Shown here: piece after piece, positions 33,887-41,851 of the stretch
Layout of the letters: each line of letters starts with the position of its first letter
Numbering within the stretch: position 1 is the first letter of the stretch
NCBI GenBank assembly: GCA_021324655.1
Contig: JAJPIP010000099.1
Coordinates: forward strand, 1 to 64,000
DNA: 64,000 nt
DNA from: Pseudomonadota bacterium
Lineage (GTDB): Bacteria > Chloroflexota > UBA5177
Direction: 5' to 3'
Made by a program: the position numbers and the translations under genes
The notes under the pieces: model-generated
The model's database searches: none
The model's input: the letters and a program-made list of their open reading frames with translations, nothing else
What the model was told of the DNA's origin: nothing

Positions 33887-35068
33887 ATGCACAAAGAAAT
33901 CTTCGTTCTTGACGGCGCCCGCACGCCGTTTGGCGCCTTCGGCGGCGCCTTCAAAGACGTTTCGGCGACCGATCTCGGAGTGGCCGCCGCGACGGGCGCT
34001 CTTGAGCGGTCCGGCGTCACTCCAGGTGAGGTGGATCAGGTCTTTTTCGGGAACGTCATTCAGACAAGCCCGGATGCCGTCTACCTGGCCCGCCACGTGG
34101 GACTGAAAGCCGGTCTCCCAACCGACGTGCCGGCGCTGACGCTCAATCGGCTCTGCGGGTCCGGCCTGCAGGCCATGATCAGTGGCAGTCAGGCGATGCT
34201 GCTGGACGAGGCCGACGTCGTGCTGGCGGGCGGGAGCGAGAACATGAGTCAGGCGCCATATCAGGTGTACGGCGCGCGCTGGGGTCTGCGGCTGGGCCCA
34301 ACCGAGTTCCAGGACTATCTCTGGGCCAGTCTCCTCGACTCCTACTGTGGCTGCACGATGTCGGACACGGCTGAGAACCTGGCCAAAAAGTACGGCATCA
34401 CCCGGCAGGACGTCGACGAGTACGCGCTGCGCAGCCAGCAGGCGACGAAAGCCGCGCAAGACGCCTGCTACCACACGGCGGAGATCGTGCCGGTGCCGGT
34501 GAAGGGCCGCAAGGGTCCGCTAGAAATTACAGCCGACGAGCACCCCCGCGAGACGAGTCTGGAGCAGCTGGCGAAACTGCGTCCCGCGTTTCACGACGAC
34601 GGTCTGGTGACCGCGGGCAACGCCAGTGGTATCGTGGACGGCGCCGCTGCCGTCGTGCTCGCCACCGGTGCCGCAGCGGGCGAGCGCAAACCGTTAGGCC
34701 GCATCATTTCCTGGGCGGTGGTGGGCGTCGAACCGCGCCTGATGGGCATTGGACCGGCCGAGGCCATCCCGGCCGCTCTCGCCAAGGCCGGATTGAGTCT
34801 TGAGGACATGGATCTCATCGAGATCAACGAGGCTTTTGCGGCGCAATATCTCGCCGTCGAGCACGAGCTGGAGCTCGATCGCGAGAAAGTCAACGTCAAC
34901 GGCGGCGCCATTGCCATCGGGCACCCCCTGGGGGCCAGCGGCGCGCGGATCGGCCTGACACTGCTGTACGAATTGCGCCGCCGCCATGGCAAGTACGGGG
35001 TCGCATCGGCCTGCATCGGTGGCGGCCAGGGCATCGCCGTGGTCTTCGAAGCCCTACCGGGCGCATAA
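33887..35068 (+). CDS. acetyl-CoA acetyltransferase (thiolase)
   Basis: A 393-residue thiolase catalysing acyl-CoA condensation or cleavage. The nucleophile is Cys90 (LNRLCGSGLQAM), with catalytic His in AIGHPLGASGAR and the second Cys in CIGGGQGIAVVF. Length and motifs fit a biosynthetic or degradative acetyl-CoA C-acetyltransferase. It stands alone with a GAGGGA site before the ATG and no adjacent beta-oxidation or PHB genes, so its direction in vivo is not known. Confidence 0.92.
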   Translation: MHKEIFVLDGARTPFGAFGGAFKDVSATDLGVAAATGALERSGVTPGEVDQVFFGNVIQTSPDAVYLARHVGLKAGLPTDVPALTLNRLCGSGLQAMISGSQAMLLDEADVVLAGGSENMSQAPYQVYGARWGLRLGPTEFQDYLWASLLDSYCGCTMSDTAENLAKKYGITRQDVDEYALRSQQATKAAQDACYHTAEIVPVPVKGRKGPLEITADEHPRETSLEQLAKLRPAFHDDGLVTAGNASGIVDGAAAVVLATGAAAGERKPLGRIISWAVVGVEPRLMGIGPAEAIPAALAKAGLSLEDMDLIEINEAFAAQYLAVEHELELDREKVNVNGGAIAIGHPLGASGARIGLTLLYELRRRHGKYGVASACIGGGQGIAVVFEALPGA

Positions 35069-35265
35069 GCCCGCCACCGATCCGTCCCCAGGCCGCTTTC
35101 CTCGTGGTTCGACTCGTCGACCCGCTGCGCCGACGCGCAGCTCTCGTCTAGCTCAGCGGGGGCGCGCGTCGTGGAGCGGGTATCGTGCGGGCAGCGGTAC
35201 GACCGGGTGGCCCGATGGGGGATGGAAAGCTTGGCCTCGGCCGAGCGGTGTGATGGGTTGAAGCC

Positions 35266-35862
35266 TCACGAGAGCCTCTGGTAGTCCTCCAGGGTGTCGA
35301 TATCCATGCCGGCCCGAACCTCATCGATGTGCACTTCGGCGACCTCGGTCTCATGGCGCTGCACCACGCTCCGGCCGCCCTTGTCGCCCTCGACGGCGCG
35401 TAGCTCCGGAAAGAATCGCCGGGCGAACAGCACGGGGTTGCCCCGCTGATCGCCATAAACCGGGACGACGATCGGCGCTCCTGTTGACTGCCACGCCTCG
35501 ACGATGCGCTCAATGATGGCGAGCGTGAGGAAGGGTTGATCGGCGACGCCGATCACCGCCGCCGGCGTCGCGGGAGGAAGGGCACCGACGCCTCGCACCA
35601 GGGAGCGACTCATGCCCAGCTCGTAGTCCGGGTTGGCGACACAATGCACGGGCAGGTCCGCCAGCGCGTCGGAGATCTCCCGCGCCTGGTGCCCCACGAC
35701 GGCCAGGACCGGTCGCAAGCCGGCATGCACGTATGCCCGCGCCACGAGACGAACGCACGCCTCTCCCGCCACCGGCACCAGTAGCTTGTTGCGCTCCCCG
35801 AAGCGGCGGGACAAACCGGAGGCGAGAATGACGCCGGCAGGTCTTGACAATAGCTGATTCAT
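35266..35862 (-). CDS. MobA/MocA-like nucleotidyltransferase
   Basis: A 198-residue protein of the NTP transferase fold used by molybdenum cofactor enzymes. The N-terminal GVILASGLSRRFGERNKLLV is the nucleotide-binding loop with the conserved Arg and Lys. GVADQPFL and the later RGNPVLF match the MocA/MobA group, which adds CMP or GMP to molybdopterin. ATG 35862 is chosen since the domain begins there; longer starts add Pro/Arg-rich residues. It is divergent from the basic zinc protein. A separate MobA is at 55548, so this one may be MocA-like (CTP), by inference. Confidence 0.83.
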   Translation of the reverse strand: MNQLLSRPAGVILASGLSRRFGERNKLLVPVAGEACVRLVARAYVHAGLRPVLAVVGHQAREISDALADLPVHCVANPDYELGMSRSLVRGVGALPPATPAAVIGVADQPFLTLAIIERIVEAWQSTGAPIVVPVYGDQRGNPVLFARRFFPELRAVEGDKGGRSVVQRHETEVAEVHIDEVRAGMDIDTLEDYQRLS

Positions 35863-35915
35863 GAGTATGCTGGACGCAATGGCCCCGCGTGGGGTGCCCA
35901 TGGAGGGAGTGGACA

Positions 35916-36245
35916 ATGGCCCTGTCCGACGAAGAGAAAAAGGCCCGCCAGCGCGAGTACAACCACCAGTATTACCTCGCGCACCGCGAGCGCAAGCTGG
36001 AGCAAAACACCCGCTCGGCCAAAACGTGGCGTGAGCGGCATCCCGATCGTTATCGCGCATCCCAGGAACGATGCCGCGCTCGCCTGCGTGCTCTGCGGCA
36101 GACCAAGCCGCGCAAGCCCGCGTTTCGCGAGTGCATCAGCTGTCAAGAGGTCAAGCGCCACAAGGCGCACGGCCTGTGCGTCAGCTGCTATGGCCGCTGG
36201 CGGTGGCAGCAGCGGAAGCTAGAGGCCCAGCAGGCAGCGGGGTAG
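35916..36245 (+). CDS. basic zinc-finger protein
   Basis: A 109-residue, very basic protein from the ATG at 35916 (GGAGGGAG upstream). The N-terminal two-thirds is Arg/Lys/Gln-rich helical sequence with repeats of the type YYLAHRERKLEQ and WRERHPDRYRA, which resemble the leader of phage HNH-type proteins. The C-terminus has one CxxC...CxxC zinc knuckle (CISCQEV...LCVSC). No nuclease His-Asn-His motif is present. It probably binds nucleic acid. Its last 65 bp overlap the 3' end of the convergent HPRT gene. The function is unknown. Confidence 0.68.
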   Translation: MALSDEEKKARQREYNHQYYLAHRERKLEQNTRSAKTWRERHPDRYRASQERCRARLRALRQTKPRKPAFRECISCQEVKRHKAHGLCVSCYGRWRWQQRKLEAQQAAG

Positions 36246-36789
36246 CCCGCGCCGGCACCTCTGCTTCTCCCTCCTCGTCACCCTGGACCGCCACGATGCG
36301 GGGAATGTTCGCCATCGTGTCGTCCAGCCCATCCAGGCCGTAGCCGGCAACGAAGACATTCGGGACGATGAACGCCGTGTAATTGATCGGCACCTCATGG
36401 ATCCGGCGGGAGGGCTTGTCGAGCAATGTGGCGACGCGCACCGAGCGCGGCTCCTTCAGTTCGAGGTACCGGAGCACCCAGGCCATGGTGAAGCCGGTGT
36501 CGACGATGTCATCGATGACCAGGACAGGTTGGTTGCGAATGTCGGTCTTGATGTCGCTGATGAGACTCACGGCTCCGGTGGACTCTGTGCCGCTGTAGCT
36601 GGTCACCCGAATGTAGTCTAGGCGGCACGGCATGGTCAGCCGCTTTGCCAGATCGATGCCGAAGAAGCACCCGCCGCGCAGGACGATGATGAGATTCAGA
36701 AGATCAACGCCGGCGTAGTCGGCGTTGATCTCCCCGGCAAGATCGTCCAGCCTCGATTCCAGCTCTCCCTGGGAAATCAGCTCCCGCAT
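36181..36789 (-). CDS. hpt: hypoxanthine phosphoribosyltransferase
   Basis: A 202-residue type I phosphoribosyltransferase for purine salvage. The PRPP-binding motif is VLVIDDIVDTGFT, preceded by IVLRGGCFF and VTSYSG. The C-terminal VAGYGLDG completes the active site. Residues beyond ~170 form an Ala/Pro/Glu-rich tail not usual for HPRT. This tail lies antisense to the end of the basic zinc-protein gene, overlapping it by 65 bp. It has an ATG start with no clear operon partner. Confidence 0.9.
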   Translation of the reverse strand: MRELISQGELESRLDDLAGEINADYAGVDLLNLIIVLRGGCFFGIDLAKRLTMPCRLDYIRVTSYSGTESTGAVSLISDIKTDIRNQPVLVIDDIVDTGFTMAWVLRYLELKEPRSVRVATLLDKPSRRIHEVPINYTAFIVPNVFVAGYGLDGLDDTMANIPRIVAVQGDEEGEAEVPARATPLPAGPLASAAATASGHSS

Positions 36790-37030
36790 GTCGTGGCCCT
36801 CCTACTGATATCCTAACGACCCCCCGAATGGCACGGAAGATGCTGCATTGGCCCGCGCCGACGAGCGGCCAATCCCGCTCCAACCGCCGCGATTCGCGGG
36901 ATCCCGCCGAGGGGTAGATCACTGACGGGAGGGAGTGCCGGCAAGCAAGGTTTAGTTCTCACGGTCCTGGACCGAGACCCGCAGCGCATGCTGTCAAATC
37001 ACGGAACTGCTCTTGAGGAGGCGATCTGCG

Positions 37031-37873
37031 ATGAGATCTCTGTTGCGCGCCATTACGGCGTGCTGTGTCGTCGTCATGACTCTGTTCGTTCTTCAGGCCG
37101 GACCCATTCGCGCCCAGGCGGCGTCGCCCGGTATCACCCTGACACCCAGCTCCGGACCGGCCGGGGCGACCGTCACGGTGGCAGGCACCGCCTTTACCGC
37201 CAGCACCACGTACTACGTGTGCTTCGGCGGAACGCTGTCCACGACAACACCGTCGACGCTGACCTCTGATACCAGCGGGAACTTCAGCGCCACGATCGTG
37301 GTTCCCATCACGGCACCGGGCACCTATCCGGTGACAATTCAGACCGCCAATACCAGCTGCGGCGCGTCGTCGGCGGTGGCCACCGCAAACTTCACGGTGA
37401 CGTCGCCGGCCACGAATCTGCTCATTTGCGGCCCCGTCACGGCGTTCACGGCCGCCACCACCTCCGCCGCAGGGTCGGTGACCATCAGCGGCCTCACCGT
37501 GCCGATCGCCGCCGGCACGACGGTAAGCGGGACACTGACCACCGGCGCGAGCGCATGCGTGCAGTTCACGTTGACCGGGGGGAATGCGACCGCCGTGCTG
37601 GCGGGCGCCAACCTGGCTTCGAGCACCGTCGCGTGCGGCGTCTACGCCGCTGGAACCACGGCGGGAACGATCACGTTGGGCTCGTTTACGATCAACCTCG
37701 GGACGGGCGCGAGCACCGCGAACCTGGTGGCCGGGACGTACTACTGTGCCACGCTCGATACAACCGGCGCCGCGACAGGCTTCCTGACCAACGTGCCGAC
37801 CGCGATTACGGCTCCCCCGCTGGACGTGCCGAACCCGTCCATGCGGATGGGACGCTGGGCGCTCGAGTACTGA
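37031..37873 (+). CDS. secreted IPT/TIG-like beta-domain protein
   Basis: A 280-residue exported protein. GGAGG precedes the ATG at 37031 by 9 nt. The N-terminus MRSLLRAITACCVVVMTLFV with a following IRAQAAS site is a signal peptide. Residues ~33-130 resemble an IPT/TIG immunoglobulin-like domain (ITLTPSSGPAGATVTVAGTA), common in surface proteins. The rest is Thr/Ala/Gly-rich beta sequence with several Cys. No anchor is seen. It is followed by a strong hairpin terminator that insulates the dcw cluster. The biological role is unknown. Confidence 0.72.
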   Translation: MRSLLRAITACCVVVMTLFVLQAGPIRAQAASPGITLTPSSGPAGATVTVAGTAFTASTTYYVCFGGTLSTTTPSTLTSDTSGNFSATIVVPITAPGTYPVTIQTANTSCGASSAVATANFTVTSPATNLLICGPVTAFTAATTSAAGSVTISGLTVPIAAGTTVSGTLTTGASACVQFTLTGGNATAVLAGANLASSTVACGVYAAGTTAGTITLGSFTINLGTGASTANLVAGTYYCATLDTTGAATGFLTNVPTAITAPPLDVPNPSMRMGRWALEY

Positions 37874-37902
37874 TGGAACGCTGACGCCCAGACGCGACAC
37901 AC

Positions 37903-37940
37903 GGCCCCCTGCCACAAGTCAGTGGTGGGGGGCCTCCTTT
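37903..37940 (+). terminator. hairpin terminator before the dcw cluster
   Basis: A 13-bp stem (GGCCCCCTGCCAC / GTGGTGGGGGGCC, two G-T wobbles) with loop AAGTCA is followed by TCCTTTC, 29 bp after the secreted-protein stop. Confidence 0.75.
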
Positions 37941-37960
37941 CGTCCCACGTGTGTCCCCGT

Positions 37961-37989
37961 CTGTCCACAAGTTTCCACTCTTATCCACA
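37961..37989 (+). promoter_or_regulatory. DnaA-box-like sites
   Basis: TTATCCACA at 37981-37989 is a perfect match to the consensus DnaA box, and CTGTCCACA at 37961-37969 matches 7 of 9 bases on the same strand, 20 bp apart centre to centre. They lie ~65-90 bp upstream of the mraZ promoter. They could couple dcw transcription to DnaA level; binding is not shown. Confidence 0.5.
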
Positions 37990-38052
37990 GACACCGACGT
38001 TTTTGGCTTCAGGAAGCCGAAAGGCTTCCTCGGCCGTTCAGCCGCGGCCCCC

Positions 38053-38081
38053 TTGCAATTTGGCCGGTTCGCGGACATAAT
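38053..38081 (+). promoter_or_regulatory. promoter of mraZ and the dcw cluster
   Basis: TTGCAA (38053-38058) and CATAAT (38076-38081) are 17 bp apart. The predicted start near 38088 falls at the edge of the GTGGG repeats, the right place for repression. Confidence 0.6.
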
Positions 38082-38088
38082 GGCCGCA

Positions 38089-38114
38089 GTGGGAGAAAGT
38101 GGGATCAAGTGGGG
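38089..38114 (+). promoter_or_regulatory. MraZ operator repeats
   Basis: Three direct repeats GTGGGA, GTGGGA and GTGGGG begin at 38089, 38099 and 38109, a strict 10-bp period with 4-nt spacers GAAA and TCAA. A degenerate fourth (ATGGAG) follows at 38119. This matches the known MraZ binding pattern of GTGGG repeats on one DNA face and sits at the predicted transcription start. Confidence 0.82.
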
Positions 38115-38189
38115 GCAAATGGAGGATTCGCCCCTCGGCACGACTCCCGCCCCGAGATCGACCACACGTGGGGAGTGAAAGGCGGATCG

Positions 38190-38618
38190 ATGTTGCTGGG
38201 CCAGTACGACCGGAGTCTCGACGAGAAGAGCAGGCTTGCGATTCCCGCAGAGCTACGCTCGGCTCTCGGTTCCGGTGCGGTGCTGACGCGGAGCTTCGAT
38301 CCCTGCCTCTGCATCTATCCGGCCGCGCGGTGGGAAGCGCTTGCTCAAGCATCCAGCGATCTTGAGGATCTTCGACCGGAGGCGCGTCTCGCAGCTCGCG
38401 CCCTGTTCAGCGGAGCCGTGACGTGCGAATTCGACCGTCAGGGGCGGCTTGTCGTGCCGGCCTACCTGCGCGAATACGCCGACATTCACGGTGACGTGAC
38501 GATTGCCGGGGTGGGTAACCGTGTCGAGATCTGGAATCGCCGGGCCTGGGCCGAGCAGTTGGCTTCGTTCGGGGCGGTAGCCGAGGACATGCGGACGCTT
38601 TCCATCAGCCGCGCGTGA
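38190..38618 (+). CDS. mraZ: transcriptional regulator MraZ
   Basis: A 142-residue protein with two SpoVT/AbrB-like half domains ([13 protein letters not shown] near the N-terminus and [15 protein letters not shown] in the second), the MraZ hallmark. MraZ forms a ring and represses its own dcw promoter. ATG 38190 aligns with other MraZ starts ([11 protein letters not shown]); frames that open at 38109 or 38175 add non-conserved residues. The gene overlaps rsmH by four bases. Confidence 0.93.
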   Translation: MLLGQYDRSLDEKSRLAIPAELRSALGSGAVLTRSFDPCLCIYPAARWEALAQASSDLEDLRPEARLAARALFSGAVTCEFDRQGRLVVPAYLREYADIHGDVTIAGVGNRVEIWNRRAWAEQLASFGAVAEDMRTLSISRA

Positions 38619-39547
38619 CGCTCCAGTTTGCTCACACTCCTGTCCTTCTTCCCGAAACATTAGAAGCCCTGCAGCCACATCCCAGCGGCCGGTACATCGA
38701 TGCCACGCTGGGCGGAGGCGGGCATGCGGAGAGCGTGCTGGACATGTCAAGCCCGACCGGTAGACTACTCGGTATTGACGCCGACCCTCAGGCGCTGGAG
38801 GCCGCAAGCGCGCGCCTGGCACGCTTCGGGGACCGAGTGGTCGTCGCCGAGGCCTACTTCGACGTCCTTGAGGCGCTCGCGCAGGACGCCGGCTTCGCCG
38901 GTGCCGACGCCGTCTTTTTCGACCTCGGCGTCAGCTCACCGCAACTGGATACGCCGGAGCGCGGCTTCAGTTTCCAGTCTGACGCGCCTCTCGACATGCG
39001 GATGGGTCCCGGCGCCGGCACGACCGCTGCGGACCTGGTGAATGACCTTCCGGCCAACGAGCTGCAACGGATCTTTCGGGAATACGGCGAGGAGAGATAC
39101 GCAGGGCGCATCGCGAATGCAATAGTCCGGCGCCGGCCGATTGCGAGCACGCGTGAACTCGCCGATCTCGTCGTCCACGCGACGCCGCGGAGCCGCGAGC
39201 GTATCCACCCGGCCACTCGTGTCTTCCAGGCGCTGCGTATCGCCGTCAATGACGAGTTGGTCCGCCTGGGGCAGGCGTTGCCCCAGGCCGTCCATGTAGC
39301 GTGCACCGGCGGCCGGATCGCGGTCATCACCTTTCATTCGTTGGAGGACCGCATCGTCAAGCGGTTCTTCCGCCAGGAAGCACGGGGATGTATCTGCCCG
39401 CCCACGGTTCCGGTCTGCGTTTGCGGCCGCGTACCGACTCTTCGGACTCTCACCCCGCGTCCCATCACGGCATCAAGCGCCGAGATAGCGGCCAATCCTC
39501 GGGCCCGCAGCGCCAAGCTTCGCGTCGCCGAACGTCTCTCTTCATGA
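38615..39547 (+). CDS. rsmH: 16S rRNA m4C1402 methyltransferase RsmH
   Basis: A 310-residue SAM-dependent methyltransferase (MraW). The N-terminal [16 protein letters not shown] loop [21 protein letters not shown] and the C-terminal [15 protein letters not shown] are family signatures. Start GTG overlaps mraZ (GTGA). Four Cys occur in [14 protein letters not shown] near residue 265, as in many RsmH. It modifies 16S rRNA with RsmI. Confidence 0.95.
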   Translation: MTLQFAHTPVLLPETLEALQPHPSGRYIDATLGGGGHAESVLDMSSPTGRLLGIDADPQALEAASARLARFGDRVVVAEAYFDVLEALAQDAGFAGADAVFFDLGVSSPQLDTPERGFSFQSDAPLDMRMGPGAGTTAADLVNDLPANELQRIFREYGEERYAGRIANAIVRRRPIASTRELADLVVHATPRSRERIHPATRVFQALRIAVNDELVRLGQALPQAVHVACTGGRIAVITFHSLEDRIVKRFFRQEARGCICPPTVPVCVCGRVPTLRTLTPRPITASSAEIAANPRARSAKLRVAERLSS

Positions 39548-39569
39548 TTTCTTTCTCAAGGATTACGGC

Positions 39570-40088
39570 ATGATCTCCGAACGACTTATCCCGCGGTCTC
39601 AACGACTTATCCCGCGGTCTCATGGTTCTCGCGCCCGCGGCTGGCGTGAGCGCGTCACCCTTCCCGCCGTCGCCGGGCGGCGACGTCTGGGCGAGGCGCT
39701 CGGCCGGTCGGTTGTCATCCAGCTCATGCTCGCCATGTCGTTCGTCGCACTTGCGGCGTTGCTCTACATGGTCCAGGCGAGCCAGATCACCGTCCAGCAA
39801 ATCAATATCGCCGTGTTGCGGTCCGACCGGCAGCAACTCGTGGCGCAAAACGCGCAATTCCGATCGCAGGCGGTCGCGCTGCAGTCCCTGCAGCGCATCG
39901 ATTCGCTTGCGACCGGCCGGCTCCATATGGCCACTCCGGATATCACGACGGCGATCTGGGTCAAGCCCGTATTTCGGCGTGTGACTCCACTTGCCTCACC
40001 CTCCGGCGATATCGTGGCCGCGCAACGCGCCTCCTCACCGCTCACCTGGCTGGAACACGCACTGACCACGGTCCACGATTCCCTGTAA
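39570..40088 (+). CDS. ftsL: FtsL-like divisome protein
   Basis: A 172-residue single-pass membrane protein: a basic N-terminal cytosolic region (1-46), a transmembrane helix at ~48-68 (VVIQLMLAMSFVALAALLYM), then an extracytoplasmic helical coiled-coil segment (~75-110) rich in Gln, Val and Leu. Position between rsmH and the class B PBP gene, plus topology, identify it as FtsL/FtsL-like despite low sequence conservation. The ATG at 39570 begins a 21-bp tandem duplication. Its stop overlaps the next gene as TAATG. Confidence 0.75.
   Translation: MISERLIPRSQRLIPRSHGSRARGWRERVTLPAVAGRRRLGEALGRSVVIQLMLAMSFVALAALLYMVQASQITVQQINIAVLRSDRQQLVAQNAQFRSQAVALQSLQRIDSLATGRLHMATPDITTAIWVKPVFRRVTPLASPSGDIVAAQRASSPLTWLEHALTTVHDSL
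39581..39622 (+). repeat. 21-bp tandem duplication in ftsL 5' end
   Basis: ACGACTTATCCCGCGGTCTC plus A is present twice without mismatch (39581-39601, 39602-39622). It is in frame and duplicates RLIPRS(Q/H) at residues 5-18. A perfect repeat in coding sequence indicates a recent slippage or duplication. Confidence 0.9.
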
Positions 40089-41851
40089 TGCTGAACACCC
40101 GCGCCGCTGCACCATCCAGAGCTCGCCCCGTGGCACCACGCCGGACCCGTCCCGCCGCGGCGACGGCGACGACGCGCCCGTTTATCGTCCTGGCCCTCAT
40201 GCTCGCTTGCGCGGCCGGTCTCGCCGCCCGACTCGTCTTCTGGCAAGTGCTGCAGCATCCTCACCTGTCGGCTCTGGCGGCCGCGCAGCACGCCGATCTC
40301 ACGGTCCAGGCGCCAATGCGGGGACAGATTTTTGATGCTCAGGGGAACCTGCTCGCCACTGACGTCACCGAGTATCTGGTCTATGCCGCACCGTGGCAGG
40401 TGAAAGATGCGTATCGCACGGCGTCTCTGATGGCCCCCGTTCTCCACGAGGATCAGCGGCAGGTGTATCAACTGCTCACGCAAAACGATTCCATTACGTT
40501 GCTGGCGCCGCCACTCAATGCGCAAAGCGGCCAGCAGGTTCGGAATCTGGCGCTGCCGGGAATCATTCTCGAACCCGTCATCCGGCGGGACTACCCGGAG
40601 GGGTCGACGGCCGCCCAGCTTCTCGGCTACGCGGACATCCATCTCCACGGTCAATACGGGCTCGAAGCGTCATACGATCGCCTCCTGTCGGGGACGGCCG
40701 GCCTCCGCAGCGTTCTGAAGGATACCGCCGGCAACACGATTCATGTCGGCAGCCTCGGTGACACCCCCGCTCAGAACGGGGCCGACCTACATCTGACTCT
40801 CGACGGAACGGTACAGGGGTTGGTGGAGGACGAGTTGCACAAGGCGGTACTTCAGCACCATGCCGACGGCGGCACGATCATCGTCATGGACCCACGCACG
40901 GGATCCGTGCTGGGAATGGCGAGCGAACCCGCGTTCAATCCCAATCGCTACTGGAAATATCCGTACGGGAATCTCGTCAATCCCGCCACCCAGTGGATCT
41001 ACGAGCCAGGCTCGACGATGAAAGTGCTCACGATGGCAGCCGGTCTTGACTCACACGTCATCACGCCGCAGAGCGCGCTCGACGATACGGGCGCCTTCCG
41101 CATCGCCGATGTGACCATCCGCAACTGGTGCTTATGTGCGTTCGGCATGGAGACGATGACACAGGTGCTGCAGCACTCCGCGAACGTGGGGGCGTCCTGG
41201 GTTGCCCAGCGGCTCGGCGTGCAGCGCTTCTATCACTACATGCGCCTCTTCCACGTAGGACAACCTACCGGTATCGATCTCCCCAACGAGAGCCCGGGAC
41301 TCCTGCCCCTGCCCGGCGACAAGTCGTGGTCCATTGTGAACCTCTACACGAACTCCTTCGGTCAAGGCGTCGCGATAACACCGATGCGGCTCATAACCTC
41401 GATTGGTGCGATCGCCAATCACGGAGTGATGATGAAGCCGCAGATCGTTCACCAGATCGTGTACGGCGGGCGGATTATCACACGCCGGCCGGTCATCGCC
41501 GGCCGCGTGGTGTCGGCCGCCACCGCGCATACTCTCACCAACATGCTGGTCCACTCCGCCGTCGATGGCGAGGCGCAAATGGCCCTTGTCCCGGGCTACA
41601 ACATTGCCGCCAAGACCGGCACATCGAATGTGCCGGACGGACACGGCGGCTATCTAAAAAACGTCACCATCGGCAGCACCGTGGCGTACGCGCCCGCGTT
41701 TCACCCACGCTTCATTGCCCTGGTCATCATCAATCACCCGCGGGACACCATCTGGGGATCGATGTCGGCAGCTCCGGTCATTCATAACCTCTTTCAAGAG
41801 CTGTTCATGTACTATCACATCGCTCCGAATCCCAGCGCGCTGCACCCATGA
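40088..41851 (+). CDS. ftsI: class B penicillin-binding protein (FtsI-like)
   Basis: A 587-residue transpeptidase for septal peptidoglycan cross-linking. A basic N-tail (1-30) precedes one transmembrane helix (~32-52), then the dimerisation domain starting APMRGQIFDAQGN. Catalytic motifs are Ser309-Lys312 (GSTMK), SAN at 364-366 and KTG at 509-511. No PASTA domains follow. The ATG overlaps the ftsL stop, and the stop overlaps murF (ATGA). It pairs with FtsW at the divisome. Confidence 0.95.
   Translation: MLNTRAAAPSRARPVAPRRTRPAAATATTRPFIVLALMLACAAGLAARLVFWQVLQHPHLSALAAAQHADLTVQAPMRGQIFDAQGNLLATDVTEYLVYAAPWQVKDAYRTASLMAPVLHEDQRQVYQLLTQNDSITLLAPPLNAQSGQQVRNLALPGIILEPVIRRDYPEGSTAAQLLGYADIHLHGQYGLEASYDRLLSGTAGLRSVLKDTAGNTIHVGSLGDTPAQNGADLHLTLDGTVQGLVEDELHKAVLQHHADGGTIIVMDPRTGSVLGMASEPAFNPNRYWKYPYGNLVNPATQWIYEPGSTMKVLTMAAGLDSHVITPQSALDDTGAFRIADVTIRNWCLCAFGMETMTQVLQHSANVGASWVAQRLGVQRFYHYMRLFHVGQPTGIDLPNESPGLLPLPGDKSWSIVNLYTNSFGQGVAITPMRLITSIGAIANHGVMMKPQIVHQIVYGGRIITRRPVIAGRVVSAATAHTLTNMLVHSAVDGEAQMALVPGYNIAAKTGTSNVPDGHGGYLKNVTIGSTVAYAPAFHPRFIALVIINHPRDTIWGSMSAAPVIHNLFQELFMYYHIAPNPSALHP

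Noticed and set aside
36959-37915. 318-codon frame antisense to the secreted IPT/TIG-like protein
   Set aside because: Gly/Arg/His-rich with no motif; the plus-strand frame has a signal peptide, a ribosome-binding site and a terminator.
37961-37989. Possible replication origin
   Set aside because: Only one perfect and one weak DnaA box, no AT-rich unwinding region and no dnaA, dnaN or gidA nearby.
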